Shown here one piece after another: positions 42,526 to 53,094 of a stretch of 64,000 nt of DNA (its first letter is position 1; each line of letters begins with the position of its first letter). Both the position numbers and the translations under genes were made by a program. The notes below the pieces were generated by a model that was given only the letters and a program-made list of their open reading frames with translations, had not been told where the DNA came from and ran no database searches. The stretch is taken from assembly GCA_030068145.1 (NCBI GenBank), contig JAPJBO010000023.1, forward strand, positions 496,001-560,000. The letters are read 5' to 3'. Source of the stretch: Diplonema papillatum (taxonomy: Eukaryota > Euglenozoa > Diplonemea > Diplonemida > Diplonemidae).

Positions 42526-43850
42526 CCGAGAATCGGAACCCGAGAATCGGAACCCGAGAATCGGAACCCGAGAATCGGAACCCGAGAATCGGAACCCGAG
42601 AATCGGAACCCGAGAATCGGAACCCGAGAATCGGAACCCGAGAATCGGAACCCGAGAATCGGAACCCGAGAATCGGAACCCGAGAATCGGAACCCGAGAA
42701 TCGGAACCCGAGAATCGGAACCCGAGAATCGGAACCCGAGAATCGGAACCCGAGAATCGGAACCCGAGAATCGGAACCCGAGAATCGGAACCCGAGAATC
42801 GGAACCCGAGAATCGGAACCCGAGAATCGGAACCCGAGAATCGGAACCCGAGAATCGGAACCCGAGAATCGGAACCCGAGAATCGGAACCCGAGAATCGG
42901 AACCCGAGAATCGGAACCCGAGAATCGGAACCCGAGAATCGGAACCCGAGAATCGGAACCCGAGAATCGGAACCCGAGAATCGGAACCCGAGAATCGGAA
43001 CCCGAGAATCGGAACCCGAGAATCGGAACCCGAGAATCGGAACCCGAGAATCGGAACCCGAGAATCGGAACCCGAGAATCGGAACCCGAGAATCGGAACC
43101 CGAGAATCGGAACCCGAGAATCGGAACCCGAGAATCGGAACCCGAGAATCGGAACCCGAGAATCGGAACCCGAGAATCGGAACCCGAGAATCGGAACCCG
43201 AGAATCGGAACCCGAGAATCGGAACCCGAGAATCGGAACCCGAGAATCGGAACCCGAGAATCGGAACCCGAGAATCGGAACCCGAGAATCGGAACCCGAG
43301 AATCGGAACCCGAGAATCGGAACCCGAGAATCGGAACCCGAGAATCGGAACCCGAGAATCGGAACCCGAGAATCGGAACCCGAGAATCGGAACCCGAGAA
43401 TCGGAACCCGAGAATCGGAACCCGAGAATCGGAACCCGAGAATCGGAACCCGAGAATCGGAACCCGAGAATCGGAACCCGAGAATCGGAACCCGAGAATC
43501 GGAACCCGAGAATCGGAACCCGAGAATCGGAACCCGAGAATCGGAACCCGAGAATCGGAACCCGAGAATCGGAACCCGAGAATCGGAACCCGAGAATCGG
43601 AACCCGAGAATCGGAACCCGAGAATCGGAACCCGAGAATCGGAACCCGAGAATCGGAACCCGAGAATCGGAACCCGAGAATCGGAACCCGAGAATCGGAA
43701 CCCGAGAATCGGAACCCGAGAATCGGAACCCGAGAATCGGAACCCGAGAATCGGACCCAAGAAACGGGAATCGGGACCCAAGAATCGGGACCCAAGAATT
43801 GCGGGACCCAAGAATCGGGACCCAAGGGACCCAAGAATCGGGACCCAAGC
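42526..43850. repeat. 14-bp satellite, ~88 copies plus degenerate tail
   Basis: Unit CCCGAGAATCGGAA repeated almost without change from 42526 to about 43755; then a variant unit (AATCGGGACCCAAG, with length changes) to about 43850. Each unit contains CCGA-GAA-TCGG, a small inverted repeat. The unit has no stop codon in several frames, so it yields long fake proteins on both strands. It starts six bases after the tRNA terminator. Confidence 0.97.
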
Positions 43851-44057
43851 GAGTTCGCTTTCCGCTGCACAGTACACTGAGTACCGGTGCACCTCAGGCT
43901 TACCAACGCCGCTTAGGCATTAGCAGCTGATCTTGAGCAAAAGATCATCCGAAAAGGTCTGCAACGCGGACCAGCGAGAAACACCAAAAGGCGACAACCC
44001 AGTGCATCGAACCAGCGCACGACATACGACTCGTACTACGAGTACAGGAAAGCATAC

Positions 44058-46265
44058 CCAATCCACCACAGGATCCAAAATGTCGCTGAACCGCAAAAGT
44101 CTTCTTGCTCCTTGCCCTGCCATGTTGCCACCGGCGACGCGCCGCCAGATTTTCCCCCGCCTTTCATGATACTAAGCACCAGAAGCACCAGCCAAGCCGA
44201 GAAGAGAACGAGGAGGTTCGTGGAGAACGGGATGCTCTTCTCGGAGTCTACAATGCGCCGGTGCTCGACCCGCAGGTCGTCAAGCTCGCGGATTCTGTCG
44301 AGAAGGGCGAGGCGGGGACCAAGCTGCGGGACACCCAGCGCCTTCACGTCTTCGGCGGTAAGGGACAGCAACGCCCGGCCGTCAATGTCCTGCCTCTTGA
44401 CCTCGGATTTGAGCGTGTAGTTGAAGTCCGAAATCTTCGAGATCCATCGCAGGACCGCAGCGGTGTCCCACTTGTGAACCGTAGTGTAGGATTGGCTGGA
44501 CACGAAGGTGGCCTTATTCCACTGTGATGCGTTGATTGTCGTATGTATCTAGCTGCAGAAGCTCTCTAGCGAGCCACCCCTCTATAGATACTGGGGAAAA
44601 CACAGGGTAAGAGTTTGAACTCTGGGAACGCACAGTTGGACGTCTTGACGAAACAGCAGTGTCTCGTGGCCGCACGGTGGCAAAAGGGAAGCTGAAGGTG
44701 CCACTGCCCAGGCAGTTCGGCGCCGCAGGCTTCTTGGTGACTCAGCCTTAGCGCCAAATGGTTAGAATTTTTTTCGAAAGGGGGCGCACCTTCGGGTGGT
44801 TCGGATCATCCTCGCGCCATCCATCACCGTCCAAGTCTTGCAGCTGCTCTTCTTCGTTAATCCATTCAGAGCTGCGGTTCCAACTTCCCCAAGGGACTTC
44901 CTCCGAGGTGTAGACGAGAAGCATGTAGTCCTGATCTTCGAGCTGGCGCATGTGCGCTATGATGAGCTCTCTGTCTGTTTCTTGCTGCACGCCGAGGGCA
45001 GTGAGTTCCTGTTCACCGAGGGCCGAGTCTCCGCTGATAACAAGCAGGTCTGACCCGGTCATCATGCGCTGGTAAATCTTGTAGCACGCCGCATCGTATC
45101 CAGTCGTGATGGACTGGAACCATGACAGGACCTGCTCCGTGGTCCATGTCTCTTGCGGCTGGCCTTGACCGAGGAACTTATGCGAAGCCTCAGTAGACGA
45201 AAGGACTCGCAGCTTCTGAAAGTCCTCAGCCGTCGGCTCGGTTTCGAACTTCGTCAGAAATGAGTAGTCGACCCCATCGGCGCGCTTGGCGTCACCGGCG
45301 GTCACGTAGTACGTTTCGCCGGCATCAACGTCGCCGTAGGTGAGCATCACGTCGTCTCCCCGTGCGTCCTTGACTTGGAGGTGCACGTTTTTGTCGAGGG
45401 ACAAGGCGCCTGCAGCATTCCGGCGGGTTTCGTCGTCGTCTACGCCGTTGATTACTTCCATCTCGATCTGCTGCTCCTCTTCACCGGCCACGTTTTCACT
45501 GGCGAGCACGATCTTCTTCGCAGCACCGGAAATGGCCAACCTCGCTTCATTCCGCCTCTGCACCTTTCGGCGCTCCACGTTCTCCTTGTCCCACGTAGCC
45601 TTCCCCTTGCCATACGTCCTCCACGTCGTGAACACGAGCAGGATGAACAAGCACGCAAGGGTCAGCCACTGTGGGAAAATCAGATTCAGCAAAACACCGA
45701 CGAGAGATCCGCATAGCTCCATCGGGATTAAGATAAGAGCTAAATCGAAGTCGACGAGAGGGCGGTCGGCCGTCGGGTGCCGCAAAGGGAAATTGATGAA
45801 GATGTTGGTCACCGCGTTCCCGAAGATGGTGGCGTTCGATAGCGGAACGGCAACGGTAGTTGGCCACCCCATGACGATGAGGTAGATGGGCACAAGCAGA
45901 CCTCCCCCCCCAATCCCCGCTCCGGCCGCGCTTATCGTGGCGAGCATCGCCAGGAGCGACACGATGATGTCCAGCATGGCCCGCGACGTAAGCAGTGGGT
46001 CCACGTCAGTGTCCGTGAATGTATCGAAATCCTCGTGCGGTGCACGTGCAGCCCCGTGGTCAAACCCCTGCCGGAATTCCCTCAGGATCTCGAGCCCGTT
46101 CGCGCCGCCAGGTCTCCCGGCGCCACCTCTACTCACGGCCCGCAGCACGCGCCGCCCCACATCGACGCCCTTCTGCGTGCCCAACAGTGCCGCCGGTCTT
46201 TCCGCGTCCCAGGCAAGCCCCGACCCAACGAGCCCCACCAGCAGCAACGTGCGGAACACGCACAT
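44058..46265 (-). CDS. TauE/SafE-family transporter with two SAM domains, exons 1 and 2
   Basis: Exon 1 is 46265-44790, exon 2 is 44521-44058, with a 268-nt intron (AAG|GTGCGC ... CACAG|TGG, phase 0). With exon 3 (30164-29618) the protein has 828 residues. Order: signal peptide (MCVFRTLLLVGLVGSGLA), ~80 polar residues, first TauE/SafE repeat (AAGAGIGGGGLLVPIYLIVM to TLACLFILLVFTTW), a long cytosolic-type loop with SAM domain 1 (WTTEQVLSWFQSI ... LTALGVQ) and, in exon 2, SAM domain 2 (WDTAAVLRWISKI ... GRALLSLTAEDVKALGV), then two membrane segments leading into the second repeat. The family exports sulfur-containing or other organic anions; SAM domains usually mediate protein oligomerisation. 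An alternative in-frame ATG is at 46339. I chose 46265 because it begins the signal peptide. Confidence 0.88.
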
Positions 46266-47276
46266 CACTGATCCCGGCTGCGGCTGGTATCGTTCTTGCT
46301 CTCGCGGGCCTGCTTCTTTTATGATTCCTTGAAGTTCCATTTTTTTTTTCTGAACACGAGTGCAAAAGGGCTTTGCACATGGCAATGCACTGCACTGTGC
46401 CATGTACTTGTAGACTCTCGAACTGGCGGAGCAGAAAACGCGAAGGATTGCTGCTGTCAAAGACGTGTGCATTCCTCGCGGTGCCTTTTCGATCGCTTTC
46501 TTGGAACCCCGACTCGAGAAGAGGTAGAAACACCGGAAAGACAGCGGGCGCATTTTTGTACACTGCGATGTTAGTAATGCCATTCGGAATCCGGTGGGAA
46601 AGGTGGTGGGCTGGCGGCAGTAAGTGCTGAAAAGGAGCAGAGAGGCAACTTTTCGTTTGGGGGAGGCGGGCAGTGATGGGCAAGCGCGGGTGCTGGCAGA
46701 CGCCCCAATTCGGTTTCTCTGGATTTGCGCGTGGTTCCGCAGTTTGCACCTCGTCTTGCATATGCCCATCACTGCGGGATGGGGGGAGGCAAAAACCGGA
46801 ATAGAGGAACAGAGAAAAAATGGGTCAAGCAGAGTGTCCCCTGGGGTACAACCGCACGTAATATGGCTACGATGTTCCGCACCGCACCTGGCGCGACCGG
46901 CCAGACGACGCTATCCTGAGAGGTTAGAACTTTCGCGCGTTTTCACTTCTGGCTGCTTTACTCTTTGATGGTTGGTTCCAGTCTTTAAGATACCGAGTCC
47001 CGTGTTTGGGCGCCTGTCGTGATCGTGGTCGGGCCCACAGATCCCGCGAAGTACTAGCCATCACTTACGCCTCGCAACGCCAGACGCATCAGCGAAAGGT
47101 GGCGCAGGCCAGGTAGGAGAGGGGGGCGAGAGGCATTTCTCTCCACTCCTTACGCATGCTACTGGAGCCGCATTTTCGCTTCTTTCGCTCGAGCCTCGAG
47201 AACCGGAGGTGACTGCTCGAAGGGCTGGGAGATTTCGCTTAGTGGTTCCGGAACCGGGGGACTAATGTGTCCATGT
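46266..47276. other. 5' flank of the TauE gene
   Basis: No supported gene. An in-frame region continues upstream of the chosen TauE start on the minus strand (to 46772), but it lacks conserved features and contains other ATG codons. Confidence 0.4.
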
Positions 47277-47285
47277 TTTTTTTAC

Positions 47286-47834
47286 GGGTAAGGTGCCTTA
47301 GGGACTAGTCCCAATGTGAAATGTGCCCTTAGGGGACTAGTCCCACTTGGAAATTGCTGCCTTGACTTTTGTCAGGGAAGTGCACTTAGTAAATTTTCAT
47401 TTTTTCCAGATTCTTGCCAATTTTGCCCATTTCTGCCGATTTTTCCAGATTTTGGCCATTTTCGGCCATTTGCCGATTTTCCAGATTTTTGGCCATTTTT
47501 GCCGATTTTCCAGATTTTGGTCAAGATGGCCAAAAAAGGCCAATTTCTGGAAAGATCGGCAAAAATGGCCAAAATCTGGCAATATCGGCCAAAATCCGAA
47601 AAATCCAAAATTTCCGAAAATTTGCTAAAAATTTGCCAATACACACTTCCCTGGCAAAAAGTCCAATGAAATTGTTTGCCCTCAGGGGACTAGTCCCCTA
47701 AGGGCACATTTTCATTAAGTATTGGGAAATGCACTTAGCAACTTTTTTGCAAATTCTTACCAGGAATTGTAATGCAAAATAGGGACTAGTCCCCTAAGGG
47801 CACATTTCACATTGTCCCCTAAGGCACTTATCCC
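47286..47834. mobile_element. 549-bp inverted-repeat element (MITE) with 9-bp target duplication
   Basis: The ends start GGGTAAGGTGCCTTAGGG on the left and, as reverse complement, GGGATAAGTGCCTTAGGG on the right; similarity continues for about 60 bp through AATGTGAAATGTGCCC and the palindrome GGGACTAGTCCC. TTTTTTTAC flanks both sides (47277-47285, 47835-47843). The inside is itself largely an inverted repeat of CCAGATTTTGGCCATTT-type words, so the whole element can fold on itself. The 9-bp duplication again suggests the Mutator-like superfamily. No coding capacity. Confidence 0.85.
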
Positions 47835-47843
47835 TTTTTTTAC

Positions 47844-49096
47844 AGACTGGGGTCTCCCTTCTCGACGAGTACCGCGATGACAGAACGTGGCTGCTTACGC
47901 AAGTCGACTTCATTTCGGTGCTGGGGGCCCAAGTTGGCAATTTAACAAGTGGTCAGGACACCGCTGTGGACAGGTCGACGACACGGATGAAGGGCAAGCA
48001 GAAACGAAGTTGATAGACGGACGGACTTGAGTTCGAGTGGGGAAATATTAGTTTGTTAGTTGGGGAACTCAGTCTGGCACATGCAAGAAAATGGACCCGC
48101 CTCTATTTTTTCACCGCGATGCGCACCTACTTGTCCTCGGGGTTCGCTTCTCATCTCGTACTCGAATTGCCCAACGGTGGTCCCAATTTTTTAGCTTTCT
48201 TTTGGCTCGTTTGAATTGTTTCGTCCGTTCCGAAAAGAAGGGGGCGGAGGGGGTTGGTGAGGAGATAAAACCACCGCTCTTCGGGCGACACACGAACAAA
48301 AAGATGGAAAAAAATACTACTTCCCCAATGATCGTAATCGTTACTAACTAGAGAGGTCGAAGATCGACCCATCTACCTCCGAGACCTGGTTCTGACCATA
48401 CCCAGTGCTATTCGGCCAGGTCCGTCAAAACCGTACCCTGATGGCGGGTTTGCCTCGCATCACTGGGGGAGGAACACTTTCCTTCTATTTTATGATTTTA
48501 TGACACAAAACGCCACTTGCTAGCCCAGCAGCGGTTTTTTCTTTGACGGAGTAGGAGGGGGAATGGGAGAGGTAAGAACAAGTATGCACACGCAGGATAC
48601 TCGTAAGGGGGAGTTTATCGAACAAGGAGACATCTCGTCTTAGGGAGCAACGGATGCCGCGTGGGTGGGTGGGCGTCTTTCGACCAATTTCGGAATTATC
48701 TCTCTTTTTAAAGATCGTAGACGCGCGCTTTTCGCACGCGCAACAGGGAGCAGGAGGCCTTCAGTTCAGAAAAAAACTCGTGCTTCGCTCCGCTCATCCA
48801 CAGCCAGCAGCGCGGCGTCGTTTTTTGCCAGCACGGCGCTGACATCGTTAGAAAACATCGCCTCGAAACATTTTCGATGGAATCGTTGAAGTAGAAGAAA
48901 GGTGTTGCCGGCAGACTCTATCCGCCGCCTTCGTGTATGGTAGCGTTTATTTTAGCAGGTTTATCGTCAGCTGCGTCGTCGGGGGCCGGCATCATTCTCT
49001 ACTAAAAGTGTCGCAAACCGAGAAGTAATTCCAGGGGACATTTCGCCTCCACGAGCGAAGAAGTTCGTTGTTTGCTGGGATGCGCATCTCTCTCCC
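47844..49096. other. spacer without supported genes
   Basis: Nothing recognisable as a gene on either strand. It should include the 3' flank of the TLC-like gene. Confidence 0.4.
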
Positions 49097-51216
49097 TCAG
49101 TCTTCCTTCTCTGCAGCGATCTCAGCCGCTGTCGGCGGCTTCGACAGTCTGTTGAAGTTGAACAGCAGCCACCTGTGTGTCAAGAGGAAAGTCAAACAGG
49201 AAAATGCTCGAGGGACCGCTTTGTGCTCATTTTGACGGAGGCTAGAGGAGGAGAAAACAATGCAGTCACCGACCATAGTTGGCAAGCAAAGCGAGTTAAG
49301 CAAAGTTGGTGACCCCCCAAATTTGTTTGTGCGCACTAGCGGAACTCACCTGCTTTGGTAAGTTTCATGTAGTACGCTGCCAACTAGTTTTTAGTACCAA
49401 CAATGCATTGTTAACACAAAAAAGTCGTTTTGCTTCAGATCCGCGTCAAATTCGCTTAAATTTGCTTTTCTTTGCTCGTAATCTGAAGCAAATCTTCTGA
49501 GAAAACTTAAGCAAAGTCGTCTTTGCTTGCCAACTATGTTTGATGCAAGGTAAAGGAGAGAAATGAAGAAACTGAGATTTTTTTTGAAGGGGGGAGAAGG
49601 AAGATCTCGGGGTTTAAAAAACTTAATTGGGATGTTGATATTTTAGAGTGAAAGTTTGCTTGAAACTCCGGGGTTTTAAAGTCTCTGGGTGACCTTCGTC
49701 GTTATGGGAAGATATCCTTGTGTTCTGCGCTAGAGATCCGTCTTTCGGTTTGCCTTAAATATGATGATTCAACCATTCATTCCATTCCATTCAAATTGAC
49801 CAACATCGAGAGACTCTGGGTGGATTCATCACTTTTTTCCAAATTCACATCCGGGTTTCTCCTGATCCAACCCCACTCTTTCGAGTGAGTGTCGTAAGAG
49901 TGGTGGTTACACGAGGTAAGAGGATCGGTGGGTACCTTAGTTGTTGGTCACTGGTGGTTTCGGCCATTCTCCACATACCTTACTTACGGCCCTCCTCAGT
50001 ATGGTGCCGCAGTAGTAGGTGATTGTCTGTCTTCTTAGTACCGTCTGACCGTCTCTTTTCGTGAAATTGTGGTGCTGCTTATAGTTTGCGCAGGATACCC
50101 CTCTAGCTCGCTGGGTCAGGCGCGCCAGGTAGGTGCTGGGCTAATTCCTGTCTGGGCTCGGAATGTGAAGTCCTCTTGGGTTTCCGTCGCAAGTTCTCTC
50201 GTGTATGCCTACACCGAGCCTGTTTGCGAACGGGTTTCCGGACCTTGTTGTCGTTACGCCAAAGAAGAAGAAAGAAATGCGTAGTTTTGTTTTGTTCTTT
50301 TACTTGTTTGTTGTCGACAACATATATGAAAAATGAGAGGGAATGTGAGAAGGCAATACCTGTTGAGATACAGGTCGTCGTAGACAATAGGGACGATGGC
50401 AGATGCGTAAGCGATGAGGGTCCAGTCCCAGGGCGTGCGGTTCCAGAGGAAGATCCAGTAGTACACTTGCCATGACCAGTTGATGGCGCAGCAGCTGACG
50501 TAGATAACAAGCGCCACGCCAGAGAGGTACCGCGATACCTGCCGCGCGAAGCCGAGGAAGCGCGAAGCGAGCAGCATATTAACGCTGTACGCAAACACTG
50601 AGAAAATTGCGTACACGACGATGAGGCGGCACGCGTTAACGTTCGCGTAATCGTTGTTCACGTTGGCGTAATTGAACAAGCACACGCAAATATGGTGGAA
50701 GATGGTTGTCCACTGCATGCGGCGGACGACCAATAGCGACACGAAGTCCGGGATCGCGTATAGACACCCGAGGTTGCGGATCTTGATGGTCTCCCAGTTA
50801 TCGGCGACAATAATCTTTATCAACCCTTGGATCGAGAACGGCGTGATGGCTGCGAGCATGCCCGTTTTGATCAGGTTCGAGATCGTGTAGAAGCGCTTGT
50901 CCGTCGCTACAGAGCGAAACGACGACGAGTACTTGTCGAGGAAGTAATAGATCACGAAGTAGCTGCTGAAGACGACGTAGCTGCCAATGATGAAAACAGC
51001 TCGGTGGTCAATCGCGGAAAGCACGTGCTCATTTAATACGAATGACGCCACCAGGGTAACAACGGCCATGCTCCCAATTACCGCAGTAGACGGCGTCGGG
51101 TTGATCCTGCCAGCCAGCATGTCCAGCTCCCTACAGCTCGCCATGAACCCGTCTCGCTTCGGCGGTACATCGGCCGTTGCTGGGGCCGCGGCGACTGGCT
51201 TAGTCGTGTCAGTCAT
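49097..51216 (-). CDS. TLC-like multispanning membrane protein, two exons
   Basis: Exon 1 is 51216-50360 and exon 2 is 49172-49097, with a 1,187-nt intron (AACAG|GTATTG ... ACACAG|GTGG). The split codon AG|G restores Arg and the joined product has 310 residues. About seven hydrophobic segments fill residues 45-290 (for example VIGSMAVVTLVASFVL and LIKTGMLAAITPF). The pair FHH in TTIFHHICVC, in the middle of a helix, is the hallmark histidine pair of TLC-domain proteins (the ceramide-synthase/TRAM/CLN8 group). The tail is charged (ADIAAEKED-like, ending KED). It probably resides in the ER or an endomembrane, with a role in lipid handling by family analogy; the lipid synthase motif is not complete, so TLCD-like is safer than ceramide synthase. 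A pyrimidine/CAG sequence just upstream of the ATG could be a splice acceptor. Confidence 0.8.
49325..49420. repeat. ~100-bp dispersed repeat, copy 2
   Basis: Same repeat as 26175-26274, here inside the intron of the TLC-like gene and antisense to it in the same plus-strand orientation. Small gaps relative to copy 1 occur around ACTAGTTTTTAGTACC. Confidence 0.85.
49650..49735. repeat. dispersed repeat with GCTTGAAACT core, copy 2
   Basis: Related to 20690-20760. Reads GTGAAAGTTTGCTTGAAACT, then GGGGTTTTAAAGTCTC and GGGTGACC. Also intronic. Confidence 0.5.
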
Positions 51217-53094
51217 TTTTCTTCTGCCGCAGAGGTGGCGCACTTCGGGTTTCTGGTTGGTGGACTCGGGAGTTTGTGTAAAGCAGGGGGTGGTACTCCT
51301 TGTGATGTTGACGGCGTGTGTGGTGGGACTCGAGTGAGAGCGCTCTTGGGCTCTTTGCTGAACACCAGTCTTGCCAAGAGGAGTCTTTTTTGCAGCGGTC
51401 CAGACTCAGTGGCTCAGCACGGCTGGAAATAAACGTGGGAGTCGGTAGAGCTAAAATTGGCAATTTCTGAAGCTCCATCCTTAAGGGAAATTGTTCATCG
51501 TTCACTCCGCGAAGGGGCAAGCCCCCCCCTGTGAAAAAAGTGCGCCGAACCCATTTTGTTTGTGTCTTGGCGAGGGCAGGACGCTCCCTTTCGATGATGG
51601 CGACCCGGGAACGTGGAAAACGAGAAGCTGAACGGTGAAAAGGATTCGCACGGGGCCTGCTGATCGAGATTACAATCTTGCGTAGAAGCATCGAGCTCAC
51701 CGGTCGGAAGAGGCCCGGCATCGACACCACTTCGGCTCGCCTTCGAATTAAAAACGCATGAAGGGGACGGATCTTGAACAGGAAAGAAGTCCCGTGTTCA
51801 GATTTGCCATATTCTGACAACTGTGTAGTACACGAGCACAGAATAGGTGGGGCTACTCTTGTCATCGAGTGCAATTCTGTAGGGGCGGACATGACGCAGC
51901 CGTTTTAAAGGTGAGACGCGTGGCGCCGGCACACTTCTGCAAAAGGGCAGCACACAACTGCAACTCCGGGTGAAGTCATGTGCTACCGTGCTATCCGTGC
52001 TGTGACGGAGCGGCGGTTCCTTGCAGGAGTCACGCTGGGATGAACACCGTGAGTTACTTCCTTGCAGATGCTTCATCACATTCCACTAAGATGAGGCGTT
52101 GAGAATTACCGAACACTTGGGCTCGTTGCAGATCCGAACGATCAACTCGAGCCCCAACTGTGTTGAGTGCATCAGCAGGCACAGTCCATGACGGACCTGG
52201 GATCGTCCTCACCTATCGTAGTGCATGAACAAGACGTTTCCTTCAGAAGCGTGCAGCGTCAAGGAACGGACCGGCCCGATCACTTCCATTTCGAGCGAAA
52301 GACGAGCATGCCCATACAAAAAACGAAGAACGCAACACTTTTGCGAGGGAGCTGCCCAAGGCGACCCGCCATCCCACTCACTTCTTTCCTTAGTTTTTCG
52401 TGTTTTAAGAAGTCGGTATTTGTGCTGTGTTCCGAGGGGTCCTGCGTCTGCGGAATCAGCGACCGGAGCATTTAGATCGTGAGGAAATACCAGAAAGTGA
52501 AGTTTCGGCTGAGGACGAGCGCTTCCTCATATCGGGAGGGAAGGGTCACGTAGGGCCTGCCTAACCGTTTCAACTTCGTTGTCGAATTCAAACACAGCAT
52601 TTCGTATCGGAAACTCGTCGAACGGCGAAGGAAGCGAACGGGTGAGAAACATGCAAGGTTCCGTCGTGTAATGTTCGAGAGACGAGGGGCGAGAGAAGGC
52701 AAGAGCCTGCTTTGCCAAGTTGGGCAATTTTCTTGATTGATTGAACCCAGGGCACCAACGCCTGCCGGGAGAACGCGCCACGATCGCCACCAGCGTGTCA
52801 CGTTAGAGACCTTTTTGACTTGTGGTGCAGTGCAGGACCTGGATTCGGTCCTAAAACCCCACCACCAAAAATTCGGGCTCACCTTGTTCTCGGAGTACTA
52901 GCCTGAAACATACATGAAAAAGTGAGGCTCGATGCCACGATCGCTGCTCCGCTGCGAAAGTCGATATGTTGCTATGGGTCTGACCAGCGCAAAGCTGCCA
53001 GCCCAAACTTGCGAGGCCACCGGCAGGTCAAAGCTAGTGTGGTTCGGATGGCCTTCCAGAAGGTGCACAAGCTCTCTGCTGTGAACAAGGCCCG
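51217..53094. other. spacer without a firmly supported gene
   Basis: A minus-strand open stretch at 52472-52882 could be an exon (it ends LSRNFTFWYFLTI) but no splice partner or family was found. Otherwise nothing recognisable. Confidence 0.35.

Larger units (their letters stand above)
30165..44057 (-). other. 13.9-kb intron of the TauE gene, packed with mobile elements and a tRNA gene
   Basis: Donor GG|GTATGC at 44058/44057, acceptor ACAG|GG at 30165/30164. No host minus-strand exon was recognised inside. From right to left it holds a 14-bp satellite, a plus-strand tRNA-Val, two truncated LINEs and one short retroposed piece, a large element with 9-bp duplications carrying a nested foldback element, two blocks of a 31-bp satellite separated by a TA-flanked element, and a transposase remnant. 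The part at 30165-31277 shows no gene, only C-runs and short repeats. Confidence 0.75.

Noticed and set aside
42460-43930. Very long open frames (450-540 codons) on both strands with 14-residue repeats
   Set aside because: They are the 14-bp satellite read as protein; a repeat length not divisible by three and free of stops gives this in several frames at once.
52472-52882. 136-codon minus-strand frame as a gene
   Set aside because: No start or splice partner and no family features; kept only as a weak possibility in the spacer entry.
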